NCBI GenBank assembly: GCA_002118135.1
Contig: BDIU01000056.1
Span: 124,001 to 188,000, forward strand
From: Trebouxia sp. TZW2008
Lineage: Eukaryota; Chlorophyta; Trebouxiophyceae; Trebouxiales; Trebouxiaceae
Reading direction: 5' to 3'
DNA: 64,000 bases
The notes under the pieces were generated by a model, which searched no databases, was not told the origin of the DNA, and saw only the letters and a program-made list of their open reading frames with translations. Each line of letters opens with the position of its first letter. The first letter of the stretch is position 1. A program made the translations under genes and the position numbers. Below, piece by piece: positions 48,089 to 60,176 of this stretch.

Positions 48089-48489
48089 GACCAATATCTT
48101 CGGGCGCGAACTGCCTCACTCACTATGATCACTGTAGGCACTGCCTTGCCGCTTAACCGGAACGACGCTGGCAACCATCAGGCGGGTCTCGAGCGCCGAT
48201 TCTGTTACGTCCGGCTCTGCCACCTTCCGATAACAGGCTTGCGAGACTCTGCATGCAGTGCGGGAGCATGCGCAGCACGGAGCGCAGCACATGCTGTGCT
48301 CAGCATGTCCTCACAGTCTCAGTCACCGCAGTGACTATGGTCCTCAAAGAAGTTCTGTCACCATTTCGCGTATAACCTGTGGCACGCGTCATCGTGAAGG
48401 AACAGACTAGCTGTCTGCGTCCGTAGCGCTGTCTGCATGCAAGATTGACGCAATTTGGTACAGCTTCCCAAAGCTTGGTGCCATCTTGC
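48089..48489. promoter_or_regulatory. Divergent promoter region, RIF1-like / carbinolamine dehydratase
   Basis: 401 bp between the start codons of the two divergent genes. It is relatively CpG-rich (e.g. 48150-48200) compared with the flanks, as expected for a shared promoter. No specific element recognised. Confidence 0.55.
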
Positions 48490-49314
48490 ATGCTGACGGC
48501 ATGCAGGGGTTCGAGCAAATTGGTCACATTTAAGCACACCTGGAGGCGCTACATCATGACGAGCTCTTGTAAGGAATCAGACTTGTTTGCGGGTCCCGGC
48601 AGTGCGGACTTGCGCGGTCAGTCTTGCAAGAGTCTTGGCAAGTGCAGCAAGTAATCAAAGTATTTCAAGCTTTATACACGTGCGATCTGGGCCACAAGCA
48701 ATCAAATTTGCAAGACACTATGCAGAGACACGCCAAAACTGACGTCAGCGGACATTGAACAAGTACAGCAGGCAATCCCTGCATGGCAATTGAGTGAAGC
48801 AAAGACAAGCTTGACCCGCACCTTCACTGCCAAAAACTTTGTTGCAGGTCAGCCTCTGCGTGTCACATTGCCTGCTATCATTAAACTTCCTTTATATCCA
48901 CAACCGTATGACGCCAAACACTGTCTCTTAATTTCATGATGACCGTATTGCATGTTGCTGCAGCTATCAAGTTCTTTGATTTGGTTGCTGAGGTAGCTGA
49001 AAGTGAGGGCCATCACCCGGATTTGCATCTGACAGACTACAGGGAAGTGAAGGTATGGCACTGCAGTATCTGATAAGCATTGCAACAAGTTGCAAATGGC
49101 TGCAGAAGCACGTATTGCTGCAATATTTGTATACTTCTCAAATAGCAGCAGGATTTTTGCCCACAACTTTTGGCCCAAAGCACAAATGCTCCTGCAGGTG
49201 GTGTTGTCCACACATGCCATAGGAGGACTGTCTCAATTTGATGCCATTCTAGCAGCTAAGATTGATGCTCTACCAGTCAGCTACAGTCCGAAATGGCTCC
49301 AACAGCAGTCTTAG
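48490..49314 (+). CDS. PCD: Pterin-4a-carbinolamine dehydratase, organelle-targeted
   Basis: Four exons: 48490-48650, 48726-48847, 48964-49052 and 49198-49314 (162 aa, phases agree). EGHHPDLHLTDY (109-120) with the catalytic His pair at 111-112 and Pro113, then VVLSTHAIGGLSQFD (His130) and the Asp at the end, form the full active-site pattern of the family. A short upstream segment CSKDTPKLTSADI, then AIPAWQL, matches its N-terminal strand and helix. The enzyme dehydrates 4a-hydroxytetrahydropterin to recycle the cofactor of aromatic amino acid hydroxylases, and supports molybdopterin or folate-linked functions in plants. The ~45 N-terminal residues are basic, with Arg-Arg and few acidic residues, so a mitochondrial or plastid transit peptide is likely. 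An alternative ATG is at 48556. Confidence 0.9.
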
Positions 49315-49953
49315 AAATCAGCATAGAATGTCAGTCACACTAGACATGACTGCAGTAGGATGTGTTGACGCGCCATCAGGCAATCACACAGCACCATTCA
49401 GAGGGTTGTTGGGTAAGATGGCTCATGAAAAGTCATGTCCCCATGTAGTGCAAGGACCATCACCTGGATTGGCTAGGTTCCACCACGTAATCACTCTCCT
49501 AGGGTTGGTGCACCACTTAGCGCTATGGGCTGTAAGTTTCAGCCTCAGGCTGGTAAAACTTGTCACCCTGACACCACACATATGTCCCTGATTGTGTGCT
49601 TGATGCGGCAAGAGAGAGAGAGAGAGACACGCTTTGGCCAGCCAACAAGTATTTCTAAACTCGAGCTGGGGCTGCCTCGCATGTGTCAAAACCTGATCAA
49701 ATACTGAGACAATCAAGGCAATCAAGGATAAACTTGAACACCTGCATATGATCCCTTTGACCAAACGTTGATCTCATGGTTAATGGCAACCTTACCGGTA
49801 CTATCGAGAGCTCGAAGCTGCATCTGAGTCTAGGCCAGCTGAGTTTTGGCTTCGGAGCATTTCGTTGTTGCAGGCAGACACAAATCGCAGTGATCGCATG
49901 CGGCAAAATGCAGCAACTGTCCAGGACGACTAGCGAATCCTGACGCCTTGATC
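49315..49953. other. Intergenic region upstream of the DUF1989 gene
   Basis: Head-to-tail spacer between two plus-strand genes. Contains a short (GA)n run at 49610-49626. No coding signal seen. Confidence 0.5.
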
Positions 49954-51085
49954 ATGGTTAGCCACGAGCCGACAGCTGCAGCTTATCAAGCGACAGCTGG
50001 CAGTTTTCTGGACATAGACAAGGCCTTTTACACCAGGATTCATAACGACTCTCGGCATGAGCTAGTCGACTCCTTCATTTTGCCCATCCGAAGTGGGCGA
50101 GCATGGAAAGTTCCAGCAGGATATCTGTGTCGAATAACGATACCTGAGGGCCCGCAGGCAAGCTTTGAATGACACCGTCTGAGACCTGATTTCAGCTGAG
50201 TCAACCTTGCAGTGACATATAGCTTGCTATTCAGGTGGGGGATCTGAACCTATGGAATTTCAATGACCCTCGTGAGCGAATGTGGGCAGCTCGCACTCGC
50301 CAATTGCAAGCAGCCCACGTCACTGTTTTTGACAGACTGTGGTCCATTCTACCTTTCCTGAGGCCTCTGGTCACCATAACAGGGGACAGCCTGAAAGACT
50401 ATGGCAAAGATGGAGAGGGTGGTCGTGTGCACGACTTGCTTGGCACCCGCTGTGATCCGTATGTCAACACCCTGCTGACTGGAAAGGACTTTGACTACCA
50501 CTGCCATTCAAATCTAACAAGGGCTGTATTGCCATATGGGCTGACAGAATTTGATGTCCATGACGTCCTGAATGTATTCCAATGCACAGGTCAGTCTATC
50601 GTTACCGCTGTCTCAGTGCTTTCTTTGCAGTCAATGCATGTACCTTGCATGACCACACCACATTATGACTTTGACAAATTATGCACTGTATTGCTGCAAG
50701 ATCTTTGCCCAGCTGTCCCAGAGTTGCAGGGCATACTCAGTGTCAAATGTCAGGCCTGGTGTGATGGGCATGGCATCTCATCTGCCATTATGATGCAGGT
50801 CTCAATGAACAGGACAAGTACTTCATGAAGGCATGCCCTGCAAAGAAGGGAGACTACTTCGAGTTCTTTGCTGAGATAGACATCTTGGCTGCCCTTTCAA
50901 CATGCCCTGGCGGTGATCTGTCCGTGCCATTGTGGGGACCTAATGCCAGGGATCCTTTGGAAGTTTGCAGACCTCTTGGAGTGGAGGTGTATAAGGTTCA
51001 CCCAGAGTTGTTGAGAGGCTGGAAACCACCTGAGAAGGCGATGTATGCAGGAAAGCATGGCCTCTCAGCAAAGGCATGGGCATAA
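49954..51085 (+). CDS. DUF1989 / urea carboxylase-associated family protein
   Basis: Three exons: 49954-50157, 50235-50589 and 50799-51085 (281 aa, phases agree). Strong family landmarks run in order: RITIPEGPQVGDLNLWNF, DPRERMWAARTRQL, LGTRCDPYVNTLLTG, CCHSNLTRAVLPYGL-type block (here HCHSNLTRAVLPYGL), VHDVLNVFQCTG, YFMKACPAKKGDYFEFFAEI, LSTCPGGDLSVPLWG and VCRPLGVEVY. In bacteria relatives sit beside urea carboxylase and may act on amino-methyl or one-carbon groups; the eukaryotic role is not established. The first intron has a GC donor (CAG|GCAAGC) with the conserved EGPQ-VGDLN junction spanning it exactly. Confidence 0.93.
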
Positions 51086-51915
51086 ATTACATATCTTCTG
51101 TTGCAAGCTGGGTTTGACAAGACATAGCTCTTGTACTGATGACTCCTTCTATGCGCTTGCGATGTCGAAGATGTGCAGCTCAACAGTCTGTGTCCTACGC
51201 TGTACATGAATGTTGACATGTTGCTGCTAGCACAGCGCTGTGCTCAAAGATATTCACATTGAGGTTCAGAGCAATTGGTGTCGTCATGTGCAGGGGTTCA
51301 TGTGCACCAGTTTTGAGTTGTGCGTATATACTGCAGTGTTTGTGTCTATGTATGATAGGTTGGCATTCATTAAATGATAGTCAACCCAAACCAGCAGCTA
51401 GCAGCGCTGTACAGCTATGTACTTTAGTTGACTCGAAATTTGATCATGCTCCAAGTCGGTAAACAGCCACGCAAAAGCAATGAGGACTCCCAAGCATGTG
51501 CACATGCGTTCAGTTTGCCCAGAGAAAGGAATCTGCAATGCAGCTTTGTGTGCTGTGTCAGGGCATTCCTGTATCAATCAAGCTTGAAGGCTGGGTAAAA
51601 CTTGCCAATGTGTGCAGCCATGGCACGTGGAAAAACGTGCATGCCAGTATCCCTTTTGCCTTGTGCCAGACTGCCTGAGAGCTTGTTCCAGCAGGCTTGA
51701 CGTGAATTGCTACAAGCCGCAAGCGTTCGCGTGAAGCCAGCACACACTTGAAGGGCACCCCAGCTTCGCTCGACCTTGAGTCGAATCGTTTCATAGGCAA
51801 GGCTCAGTGTCCCGCACGAGGGATCTCACCACCTTTGCGAGTCGTGTTCTCCCCTTTCTGGGTAACTTTTCCGCATCTTGTTCTGAGCACAAGCCCTGTA
51901 GGCTAGAGGGTCCCC
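51086..51915. other. Intergenic region upstream of the sulfate transporter
   Basis: 3' region of the DUF1989 gene and promoter side of the transporter. CpG content rises after about 51690. Short open frames on either strand look like chance. Confidence 0.5.
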
Positions 51916-54900
51916 ATGAGCGATGAACGGCATCGTTTGCTGGCTGCACACCGCACCAGCAGTGGCGGCACGTACAGCCTCGATCGTGAGCTTCCACGCG
52001 TACCAATACCTGACAGCAGATCACATGGCAGTGCCACTGCAAGGTAGTTGAGACAGCAGTGAGACCTACTCAGAGCAGCTGAGTGTCAGGCATTATCAAA
52101 CGCGACCAGCGCTGTCACAGGTATGGGTATCGTCGTGACTGCAGTGCAAGCAAGGTTCTGGAGGCTGCATTGCCTTGCATCAAGTGGCTCAGAGTATACT
52201 CCTGCAGGGATTGGCTATTGGTGAGATCCCGGTTTCTGGCTGTCTGTTTGCATGCAACTGTGAGCGCCTCAGCCCTGGGGTTCTAGTGCACATCCGCAAA
52301 CAGACTGATGTGCATGTGCGCTGCAGAATGATGTCCTGGCTGGATTGGCTGTGGGGGTCATGGCAGTGCCCCAGTGCGTCTCCTTTGCACTGATGGCAGG
52401 GCTGCCCTCAGTGTATGGCCTGTACAGCGCGTTCCTGCCAATTCTGGCATATGCTTTGACTGGCAGTTCCCCTCAGCTGGTACGAAACATGTTGCATCTG
52501 ATCAACAGCACAGCTTGACATGGCAGTCACTCCAGTCTGTCTGCGTCCACTCACTTGATCCAGTCATTCCATTCTCTTTTGTTCATGTATAACATGCTAC
52601 GCTTCTCCACAGCTGGTATGCAACATTGTGTCCCTGATCAATAGCACAGCTTGACATCAATGTCACTCCACCTTTTGTGCAGCACCAGACAGAGAGCGCA
52701 TGCCTGCAATGGTCTGCTCCTGACCAACAACACAGCTTGACATGACTGTCACTCCACCCTTCATGCAGCGAATAGAGACCGCATGCTTGCAATGCTCTGC
52801 CCTTGACCAACAGCACGGCTTGACATGTCTGTCACTGCACCCTTTATGCAGCACCAGACACAAAGCGCTTGTCTGCGATGTTCTGCCTTTGTTTGGCAGC
52901 ATAGCTTTGCGTCACAGTCACTCCAACCTTTATGTAGCATGAGACAGCAACCAAAGGTCTGCAATACTGTGCTCCTTCATGCCGTGTATAAGCTAATGCA
53001 TTGCTGCATTCAGCCTCAGCGCTTCTGCTGCATTGACAGTGTGCAAGTTGCGCAATGGCACAAGCATTCCTGCTGATGCTGTGGAAAGCAAGCTGCCATA
53101 GAGCTGATATGCCATCGCACAACTGTGAAACTAAACGGAGATCATCGTATGTAACAAAGTATCTATAAAATCAACGACTACTCCAGAATAGACAACCAAA
53201 ATCAAAACCCATGCAGTACTCAGGAAATACTGCTGCATAATAAATGTCAATGAATTTCATATTTGCAGTAACATGCATAGCAGGTATCATTGCTTTGCAG
53301 GCAGTAGGGCCTGTGGCTTTGGTGTCGCTGCTGTTGAGTGATGGCTTGACTAAGCTCCTCCCTGCAGCTGAAGTCAACACCAACCCAAATCACCCAGCTG
53401 ACCCTGCAACACAGCTGCTGTACAATCATGCAGCCATCCAGGTGTGTTTGGACTCTGAATGTAACCTCATGTATGCCTTTCCTGTAGTGTCGGCATTGAT
53501 GTCCCTGCTGCTGAGTGATGGCTTGACTAAGCTGTTCCCTCCAGCTGAAGCCAACACCAACCCAAACCACCCAGCTGACCCTGCAACACAGCTGCTGTAC
53601 AATCATGCAGCCATCCAGGTGCGATTGGACTTTGAATGTACCCTCATGTATGCCTTTCCTGTAGTGTTGGCATCGATGTCCCTGCTGTTGAGTGATGGCT
53701 TGACTAAGCTGTTCCCTCCAGCTGAAGCCAACACCAACCCAAACCACCCAGCTGACCCTGCAACACAGCTGCTGTACAATCATGCAGCCATCCAGGTACT
53801 GTTTTAGCTTTGAATGCACCCTCATGCCTGTCAAGTATGCCTATCCTATGGTGCTGGCATTGGCATAAAGCTGCATATGTACCCTTATGCCTATCATCTC
53901 TGCGTTCCTTCTGGTGTTAGCACTGATGGAGGTCTTGCGTTTGCTGAATTTGCTTTTGCATCTGCGGATTTTGAGTTGAGTCATGTTGCCCAGTGCCAGC
54001 AATCAATTGGATTGCAAGCACGTCTTTGTGAGCCCTGCAAGGTTTTGTGGGATCTCTTGTTGTCCATACCCTTGCTGGGACTGGTTGTACCCAGTGTGAC
54101 ATGGTGAAATGTGAGCGGTCTGCTTGTTGCTATTGCATTACACAAAACCAAGCAATGCCAAGCTCCCGTACAACCAAGGGGATGTATCTTTTGGACATAC
54201 CAGCTCCTATTTGGTGCATTATTTCAGTCATAAAGAGCACAAAGCGCCTCACATAGAAGCAGTAAACTATGAACGAATCTGTTGCGTGCAGTGCTTTCCT
54301 CCTCTCCCTGAGATTAACTTGCCCTGTGTCGTTCTCCGTGCACAAGTCAGACCATGGCGATACAGCTTGAGTCACAATGCACTCTGTGCTTGCTGCAGGT
54401 GTCTCTGCTTGTGTCCATCATATACCTAGTGCTGGGCATCTTACGCCTGGGCTTTGTGACTCATTTCCTGTCCCGTCCCATCATCAGCGCTTTCCTCACT
54501 GCTGGCACCATCATCATCAGCTTGTCTCAGGTCTGACCAATTGTTTCCCACACACATCACCGCTACACGCGATAAATTTGCGTTTGTCCCTTAGACTTTG
54601 CTGGTTTCGATATCTTTGTTTTGCTCAATTTTCATACATAAACCTGTCTTTGCTACTGTCGTCTCTTGTGAGGTGAAAGCAATCCACTTGACAATCTTGT
54701 ATCGAGCGTGGGCAACATCAGCGACCACGATCTGCCTGTCATTCTGCCATTTCCCAACTCGCGCCCTGCATTACCTCATGGCCTGCAGGTGAAGTATTTA
54801 TTGGGCTACAATGTACCTAGAGCCAATCAGCTACACAAGATGCTGTACAGTCTGATTGCTGGGTCCAACCAACTCCGGTGGTCGGAGCTAGCCATGGGGT

Positions 54901-57900
54901 TGTGCTGGATTGCCCTGCTGCTGGGCATCAAATACATCGCTGTGCGTCAAAGGTACGTCCTGCTCACTTGAGATGCTGTACAGTCTCATGGCTGCGTCAA
55001 ACCACTCAGGTGGCCAGAATTAGCCATGAGGCTGTGATGGATTGCCCTGTTGCTGGGCATCAAATACATCGCTGTGCGTCAAAGGTATGTCTTGGACAAG
55101 AATTCGCGTACCATGATTTTTGCCTCTTATGCCTGCACAAAGCCCTGGCTGAGACGTGGCATTCCTGTCGCGCATCGTGTCTATGTGTCTTGTCCATGTG
55201 ACCATTAAGAGCTCTCTTTGGTTCTGTGTACATGCAGGCGCTTCCAGTGGATTGGTGCCCTAGGACCCATCTCAGTCGCCACTCTCAGCATCACAGCTGT
55301 CTGTCTAGGCAACTTGCAACAGAAAGCTGGCATTGCGATTGTGGGCAGCATCAGCGGTGGTCTCCCAGGGTGTACAGTCTCATGGTGGTTCCCAATGGAC
55401 AATTTCCCCCGGCTTGCTGCCACAGCTGTGGTCATCAGCTTTGTGTCCTTGCTGGAGTCCATCTCCATCGCCAGAGCATTGGCAGAGCCCCAGCAAGATG
55501 TGCTGCATCCCTTGGATCCCAACCAAGAACTGCTAGGTGGGCTTGTCTGCTTTGTAACACCTTGCTGGTTGCTGTCCAAGTCTGATGAGACAGGTTTGCC
55601 GATTGGCTGCCATGACTGTGGCTATCAGCTTTGTCTCCTTGCTGGAGTCCATCTACATTGTTAGGGCACTCGCAGAGCCTCAGCCAGATGTGCTGCATCC
55701 CTTGGATCCCAACCAAGAAGTGCTAGGTGGGCTTGTCCTCTTTGCAACACCTTGCTGGTCGCTGCCCAAGTCTGACGAGACAGGTTTGCCGATTGGCTGC
55801 CACAGCTGTGGCTATTAGCTTTATCTCCTTGCTGAAAACCATCTCCATTGTTAGGGCATTGGCTGAACCCCAGCAGGATGTGCTGCATCCCTTGGACCCC
55901 AATCAAGAGATGCTAGGTGGGCTTGTCTTCAGTGCACGGGGTTTAAGTTGCTGTTCAAGTGTGCCAAGCCATTTTCCCCGACTCGCTGCCACAGCTGTGG
56001 TCATCAGCTTTGTGTCCCTGCTGGAGACCATTATGTTCCATTGCTAGGCACTTGCAGACCTGATCTCTTCTTGGTTGCTGGTCAGTTGAGAGACCTGCAG
56101 AAAGATTTCTTGCCATCTTCTCTTTTGCCGTTGGCTTGAAAGTGTCACAAGTCGATGTGTAGCAGGCTTGAGACACTTAATATAACTCATGTAACTCAAC
56201 TTCTGTATGGCAGGCTTGGGCTGGGCAAATCTGGCAGGAGCTGCATTCAATGCTTACCCAACCACTGGTTCCTTTGCCCGCTCAGCAGTGGCCAAGTACA
56301 CAGGGGCCAAATCAGGCCTAGCAGGGGTGGTGACAGCAGGGCTGGTTGGTGTAGCCCTCCTGTGCCTGACGCCTGTCTTCAATGGAATGCCCATGAACGC
56401 CTTGGCCGCTATTGTGATTGCTGGAGTGCTGCCTTTGCTGGACTTTGGCAGAGGAGTGTCATTGTTTTGGGTGAGCACAATTCCCAGTGGTTCCCTTTAC
56501 TTATGTCCCTGAAAGGTACAGCAGTGTCAGCCACAAGGGAGTTTCTGATGTTCTGTGCGCTTATGTGTCCATTTTGAACAATGCTGTAGCTGTGGCAAAA
56601 TCCTTTGTGAACTTGCATGTCCTGGCTGTCATTATTATTGCTTGGGGTGCTGCCTTGACTGGACTTTGGCAGAGGCGTGTCAGTGTCCTGAGTAAGCAAA
56701 GTCCATGTATGTACTTCCAATCTCAATCAGCTCCTATAGTGATGTTCATGCATTGCATTTGTGCTGCAGGTCAGCAAGCAAGATTGGCTTGTCTGGATGG
56801 TGGTGTTTTTGGGATGCCTATTTGTCGGCATTGACTGGGGTCTGCTCTTTGGCGTGGGTCTCTCCATTGTCATTCAGCTGGGCCATATTGTGTTCCCAAG
56901 TCTGCATGTGCTGGGACGCCTTCCTGGTTCAGCCACTTACAGGTCAGCCCCCTGCTGCACTTGTCACTGTGTATGGTCATGGCGCATCCCCAACATCATG
57001 TAGATGGGCTTTATGGTGTTCTACAATTTGCATGTGCTAGGCCGCCTTCTTGGTTCAGCCATTTACAGGTCAGCACATGCAACATCTATCACCATGTGTT
57101 CAGCATAGCGTGAAGGTTGCTTTGTCTTGCAGTCCGGAAGGCGGCGCTTGAGAAGAGATGCGTGAGCTTGCTCAAGCACATGTCACATGTATCGTACATG
57201 TGCCATGATAAATTCTTGATCATGTAGTCTTGCCTGAGTAACTTCTACATCTGTATCCACTGCTACAACAGATCTGTATCAACTGCTCTGTACCAACTGC
57301 TACAACAGATCTGTATCAAGTGGTCCAACAGATGCTGTGCTCACAGATTAAGCATTCACCTGCTTGATTGGAACATACACTGGTCCATACACTGTACCAT
57401 AATGACAAACAAGATATGTGTGGTTTTCAGGGATGTACAGCAGTACCCACAAGCAGAGACCACAAAGGGGGTCCTGGTATTGCGCATCCAGGGACCCTTG
57501 TGCTTTGCCAATGTCAAGCACATCAAGGACACAGTCGCTGAGCATGAGGTATGTCTTCTGACGGAAATGTACATCTCAAGCATAAGTTGTCCATGTTTAC
57601 CTAGACACAAAACTCACCAAGATGCACACCTGGGATCACTTTATTTGGGCATGAGTGATCCCGTATTTATGTACCTATTGGCTTGCTGGTCATGGAGACT
57701 ACTTCACAGAAGTTCCGGTCTGCTGGCTGCAGGCCTCCTATGGCTTTAGTGATGTGGCTCCGGTCTGCTGGCTGCAGGCCTCCTATGGCTTGAGTGATGT
57801 GCTACAGTGCTTCACACGAGTCACAGGCACTACACTGCCTGTGCCTCTGTGCCTCACTGTGCAGCAGGCAATGCTGTGATGGCTTCTTGTATCTACTGCT

Positions 57901-58867
57901 GCTTCTGTGCACAATGACTTGACTAAGCTCCGTTGATCTCAATGGTAGAACAAAGCACTTCCTCTATGCTCATCACCACCCTGCATTTGTTTTGGACCCC
58001 AGCCGCATCTTTCTATGCTGCATTGCCTCTTGCTAATTGTCTTGTTGCATTCAAGCTCAATCCAGCTGCAGTGGATCTTGTCACAGCACCGCATTGCAGG
58101 CAACAGCGGAAGGAGCCAATGACCCCATTCAGCATGTGTTACTAGTGCTCAGCGGCGCTAGTCACGTTGACACAACGGCAGTTGAGGCCATCAAGGAATG
58201 GCGTCAGGCGTATGAACAGAGTGGTATCAGCTTTGGGCTTGTAGACCCCAGTCCTCCAATTGTTACCATGCTACACAGATCTGGCTACTTGGACACAGGT
58301 GAATTGCTGCGTGCTACTCTGTCTTTGCAAACCCAATGGCTTGTAGTACGCATGAGCCATAGTTGTGACCTACTGTTTCTTAAAACGGTGTGCCAGCAGG
58401 ATCTGATCTGGACACCCTGATGCCATTGACAGTGGTGCATTTGCTTGCATTGGTGCGGTACACCAGCATTTTCAGCATTGTCCAAATTGGTGCTGCCTTG
58501 CTGCTGTATTAAGGGCCAATCAGACTCAACTAATGCACACAATATGCATGCTCATGCTTCACCTACAAGCTGCATCCAATGTCGGTGCCATTCCATGTCG
58601 TCAGATGAGTCTTACAACAATATCTGGAGGCAGATTTGCCAGCCCTGACTGCTGCTGCTTGATTCATTTCTGAAGGAGCTGAGGCATCCATTCACTTGCA
58701 GTTTACCTCACAGGACACAGACAAGCAGTGATCCAGTGCATGGCAGCAGACCATGCTAACAGCAAAACAGCTTGATTGCTTGACTTTCTGCAGGGCCTCA
58801 GCTGCTGTTTCCAACCATAGAGGCTGCTCTCAATCATGGCCAAGAAACAGCCATATCAGAATGCTGA
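51916..58867 (+). CDS. SulP-family sulfate transporter with STAS domain
   Basis: Twelve exons: 51916-52043, 52145-52220, 52327-52479, 53301-53441, 54399-54530, 54789-54952, 55238-55536, 56214-56470, 56770-56942, 57431-57548, 58100-58298 and 58794-58867 (637 aa, phases agree; family usually 600-700). Landmarks: [28 protein letters not shown] with [14 protein letters not shown] (first helices), [58 protein letters not shown], and [14 protein letters not shown]. The STAS domain (about 520-637) carries [15 protein letters not shown] and [13 protein letters not shown]. It should import sulfate (or a related oxyanion) at the plasma or plastid membrane. A possible 35-nt exon near 52087-52121 would break the frame. 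At least six of its exons have tandem copies nearby. Confidence 0.93.
52490..52965. repeat. Minisatellite of roughly 75-110 bp units in a transporter intron
   Basis: Five or so units, each containing CAACAGCACAGCTTGACATG-like and CACTCCACCCTT..TGCAGC blocks, between transporter exons 52327-52479 and 53301-53441. Each unit includes an AG that resembles an acceptor. Confidence 0.8.
53301..53795 (+). repeat. Three in-frame tandem copies of transporter exon 4, exactly 177 bp apart
   Basis: Exon 53301-53441 ends at a CAG|GTGTGT donor. The same 3' end (ATCCAG followed by GT) recurs at 53618 and 53795. Each unit encodes [19 protein letters not shown] followed by [19 protein letters not shown]. The frame is open across all three units with no stop until 53805, so the block could also be read as one 495-nt exon (165 codons, phase 0) ending at the third donor (CAG|GTACTG). 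Confidence 0.92.
54789..55085 (+). repeat. Tandem duplication of transporter exon 6
   Basis: The last ~115 bp of exon 54789-54952, including the donor context GTGCGTCAAAG|GT, are repeated at about 54965-55083, roughly 130 bp on. The copy has in-frame stops (gaattagcc, ctgtgatgg). Confidence 0.88.
55400..56045 (+). repeat. Four copies of the transporter exon 7 end, 190 bp units
   Basis: The end of exon 55238-55536 ([15 protein letters not shown], then [21 protein letters not shown]) recurs with CTAG|GTGGGC donors at 55536, 55726 and 55916, and as a fourth partial copy at about 55980-56045. Copies 2 and 3 keep much of the coding sense but acquire stops in frame (e.g. ttgttagggc) and do not keep the phase with the next exon. 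Confidence 0.9.
56630..56700 (+). repeat. Partial copy of transporter exon 8 end
   Basis: Bases 56627-56696 (ggctgtcattattattgctt ...) repeat the end of exon 56214-56470, including the tryptic LLDFGRGVS region, now GLWQRRVS, followed by a GTAAGC-like site. Confidence 0.75.
57000..57070 (+). repeat. Partial copy of transporter exon 9 end
   Basis: Bases 57003-57072 repeat the end of exon 56770-56942 (CATGTGCTRGGMCGCCTTC... TTACAG|GTCAGC), about 127 bp further on. Confidence 0.8.
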
Positions 58868-58975
58868 TCTCAATCATAGAGGCAGCTCTCCGTCACAGTC
58901 AGAAAGCATCCGTATCAGGCTGCTATCCTCAGCTGCAGAGGCAGCTGTACATGACAGTCAAGAAGCAGAGTACTG
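58794..58975 (+). repeat. Partial copies of the last transporter exon
   Basis: ATAGAGGC(T/A)GCTCTC(A/C)(A/G)TCA from exon 58794-58867 recurs at 58871-58900, and a weaker relative (gcagaggcagctgtac) at 58935. They fall in the 3' untranslated region. Confidence 0.6.
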
Positions 58976-59214
58976 ATCTTTGCAGTCTCCACAGCCTGGG
59001 AGGCACAGCATACGTGCAGCTATTTTGCTGATGGAGGAGTGTCACTCAGACGAGCTCGATGAGTGAGGCAAGATAACTAGGGCACTGGCAAGCAACTTGT
59101 CACCACCCTCTTGGTGAGTGAGTTGACAGGGGCTTGCAGTTTGCGCCTTGCATACACAGCAGTTGCAAGGATTGAACGGCAGAAGCGTGGCTGCATCGTG
59201 TTGTGACGTGCATC

Positions 59215-60176
59215 ATGTGCATATGCCCAGGAAGCTTGTGATGTGCAGCTGGACCCGGTATTGCAGAGCTGTAAGTTTGCCTGACAGAATGCATGCAGTG
59301 TTTTGACGGGCACTGCGACCTTGGTGAGTGCTGTCAGGCAGATAGCATTCATACAATGCCCTCACGTCTTGAACTAGTTTGTGCAGTGCGCGGTTGAGGC
59401 AAATAATCTGTTGTTTTGTCAACATAAGAAGCTGCTTTGACTGCACAGCAAGCAAGTGGAGAATTTCAGAATGGGTCTGCCACTGGTGTCCGTGAATGCA
59501 GGTGGAAAGCAGCTGCAGCCACGATGGCTGCGTTGCAACCACACAGCGACTAAATGGCAGGTTGCTGTGCAACAACAAGTACGTTTCAATCACGCAACAA
59601 AGTCTGTCACACAGTGTTGGTTTGAGACATGTCATTAGTCTGCATACGCGTTGCTCAACTCCAAGTGCCCCGATTCAGCTTGAGCATGTCATACCTTGAG
59701 CCTGACCCAACAGTGTTGGTGACTTGCTAAGAGATGGCTGTTTTGTTTACAGCAAGACCGCAGGAGCCTTTGATCAACAAAGTTTTTGTTGCGGCGTGCC
59801 TTACTCATGCATAAATTCGAATGCAAAATGCTCACAGACACAAGCTGCGAGGAAGTAGGCAGGGCATGACACTTTTGATTGTGTTGATTTCGTTACTAGT
59901 AACAAAGCTGTATAGCACTGTAAACATCGGCGCAGTTCTGATACTGCTTAGTTGGCTGCAGATCTGCAAATTTGCATTCTCAACATTACTCCACAAACAG
60001 TCTGACAGTGTCCAGAGCATCAGCAGCCTTAAGCTTGCTTGCGCTGTGCTTGCTTGCTTGCAGACGAGGTCAAGCTCTTTTTCAGTCCTTCTCAACACTC
60101 CTGTCTTTTTCGAAGCCGCAAACGGTTCAAGTTTGCACTTATCAAGCTTGACATCAAATTCACGCACCACACTGTT
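59215..60176 (-). CDS. Possible exons of an unidentified minus-strand gene
   Basis: Two segments look coding. The first, about 59880-60176, follows an AG and reads NSVVREFDVKLDKCKLEPFA, then ASKKTGVLRRTEKELDLVCK. The second, about 59335-59459, follows CTGTGCAG and reads SKQLLMLTKQQIICLNRAL then HKLVQDVRALYECYLP up to a G|GTCGCA site. Both are helical and coiled-coil-like. I could not find the start, the junction between them or the stop with confidence, and I recognise no family. Treat as a lead, not a model. Confidence 0.3.

Noticed and set aside
52087..52121. Possible small transporter exon between AG and GTATGG
   Set aside because: Including it breaks the reading frame, while joining 52043 directly to 52145 keeps it and matches the family.
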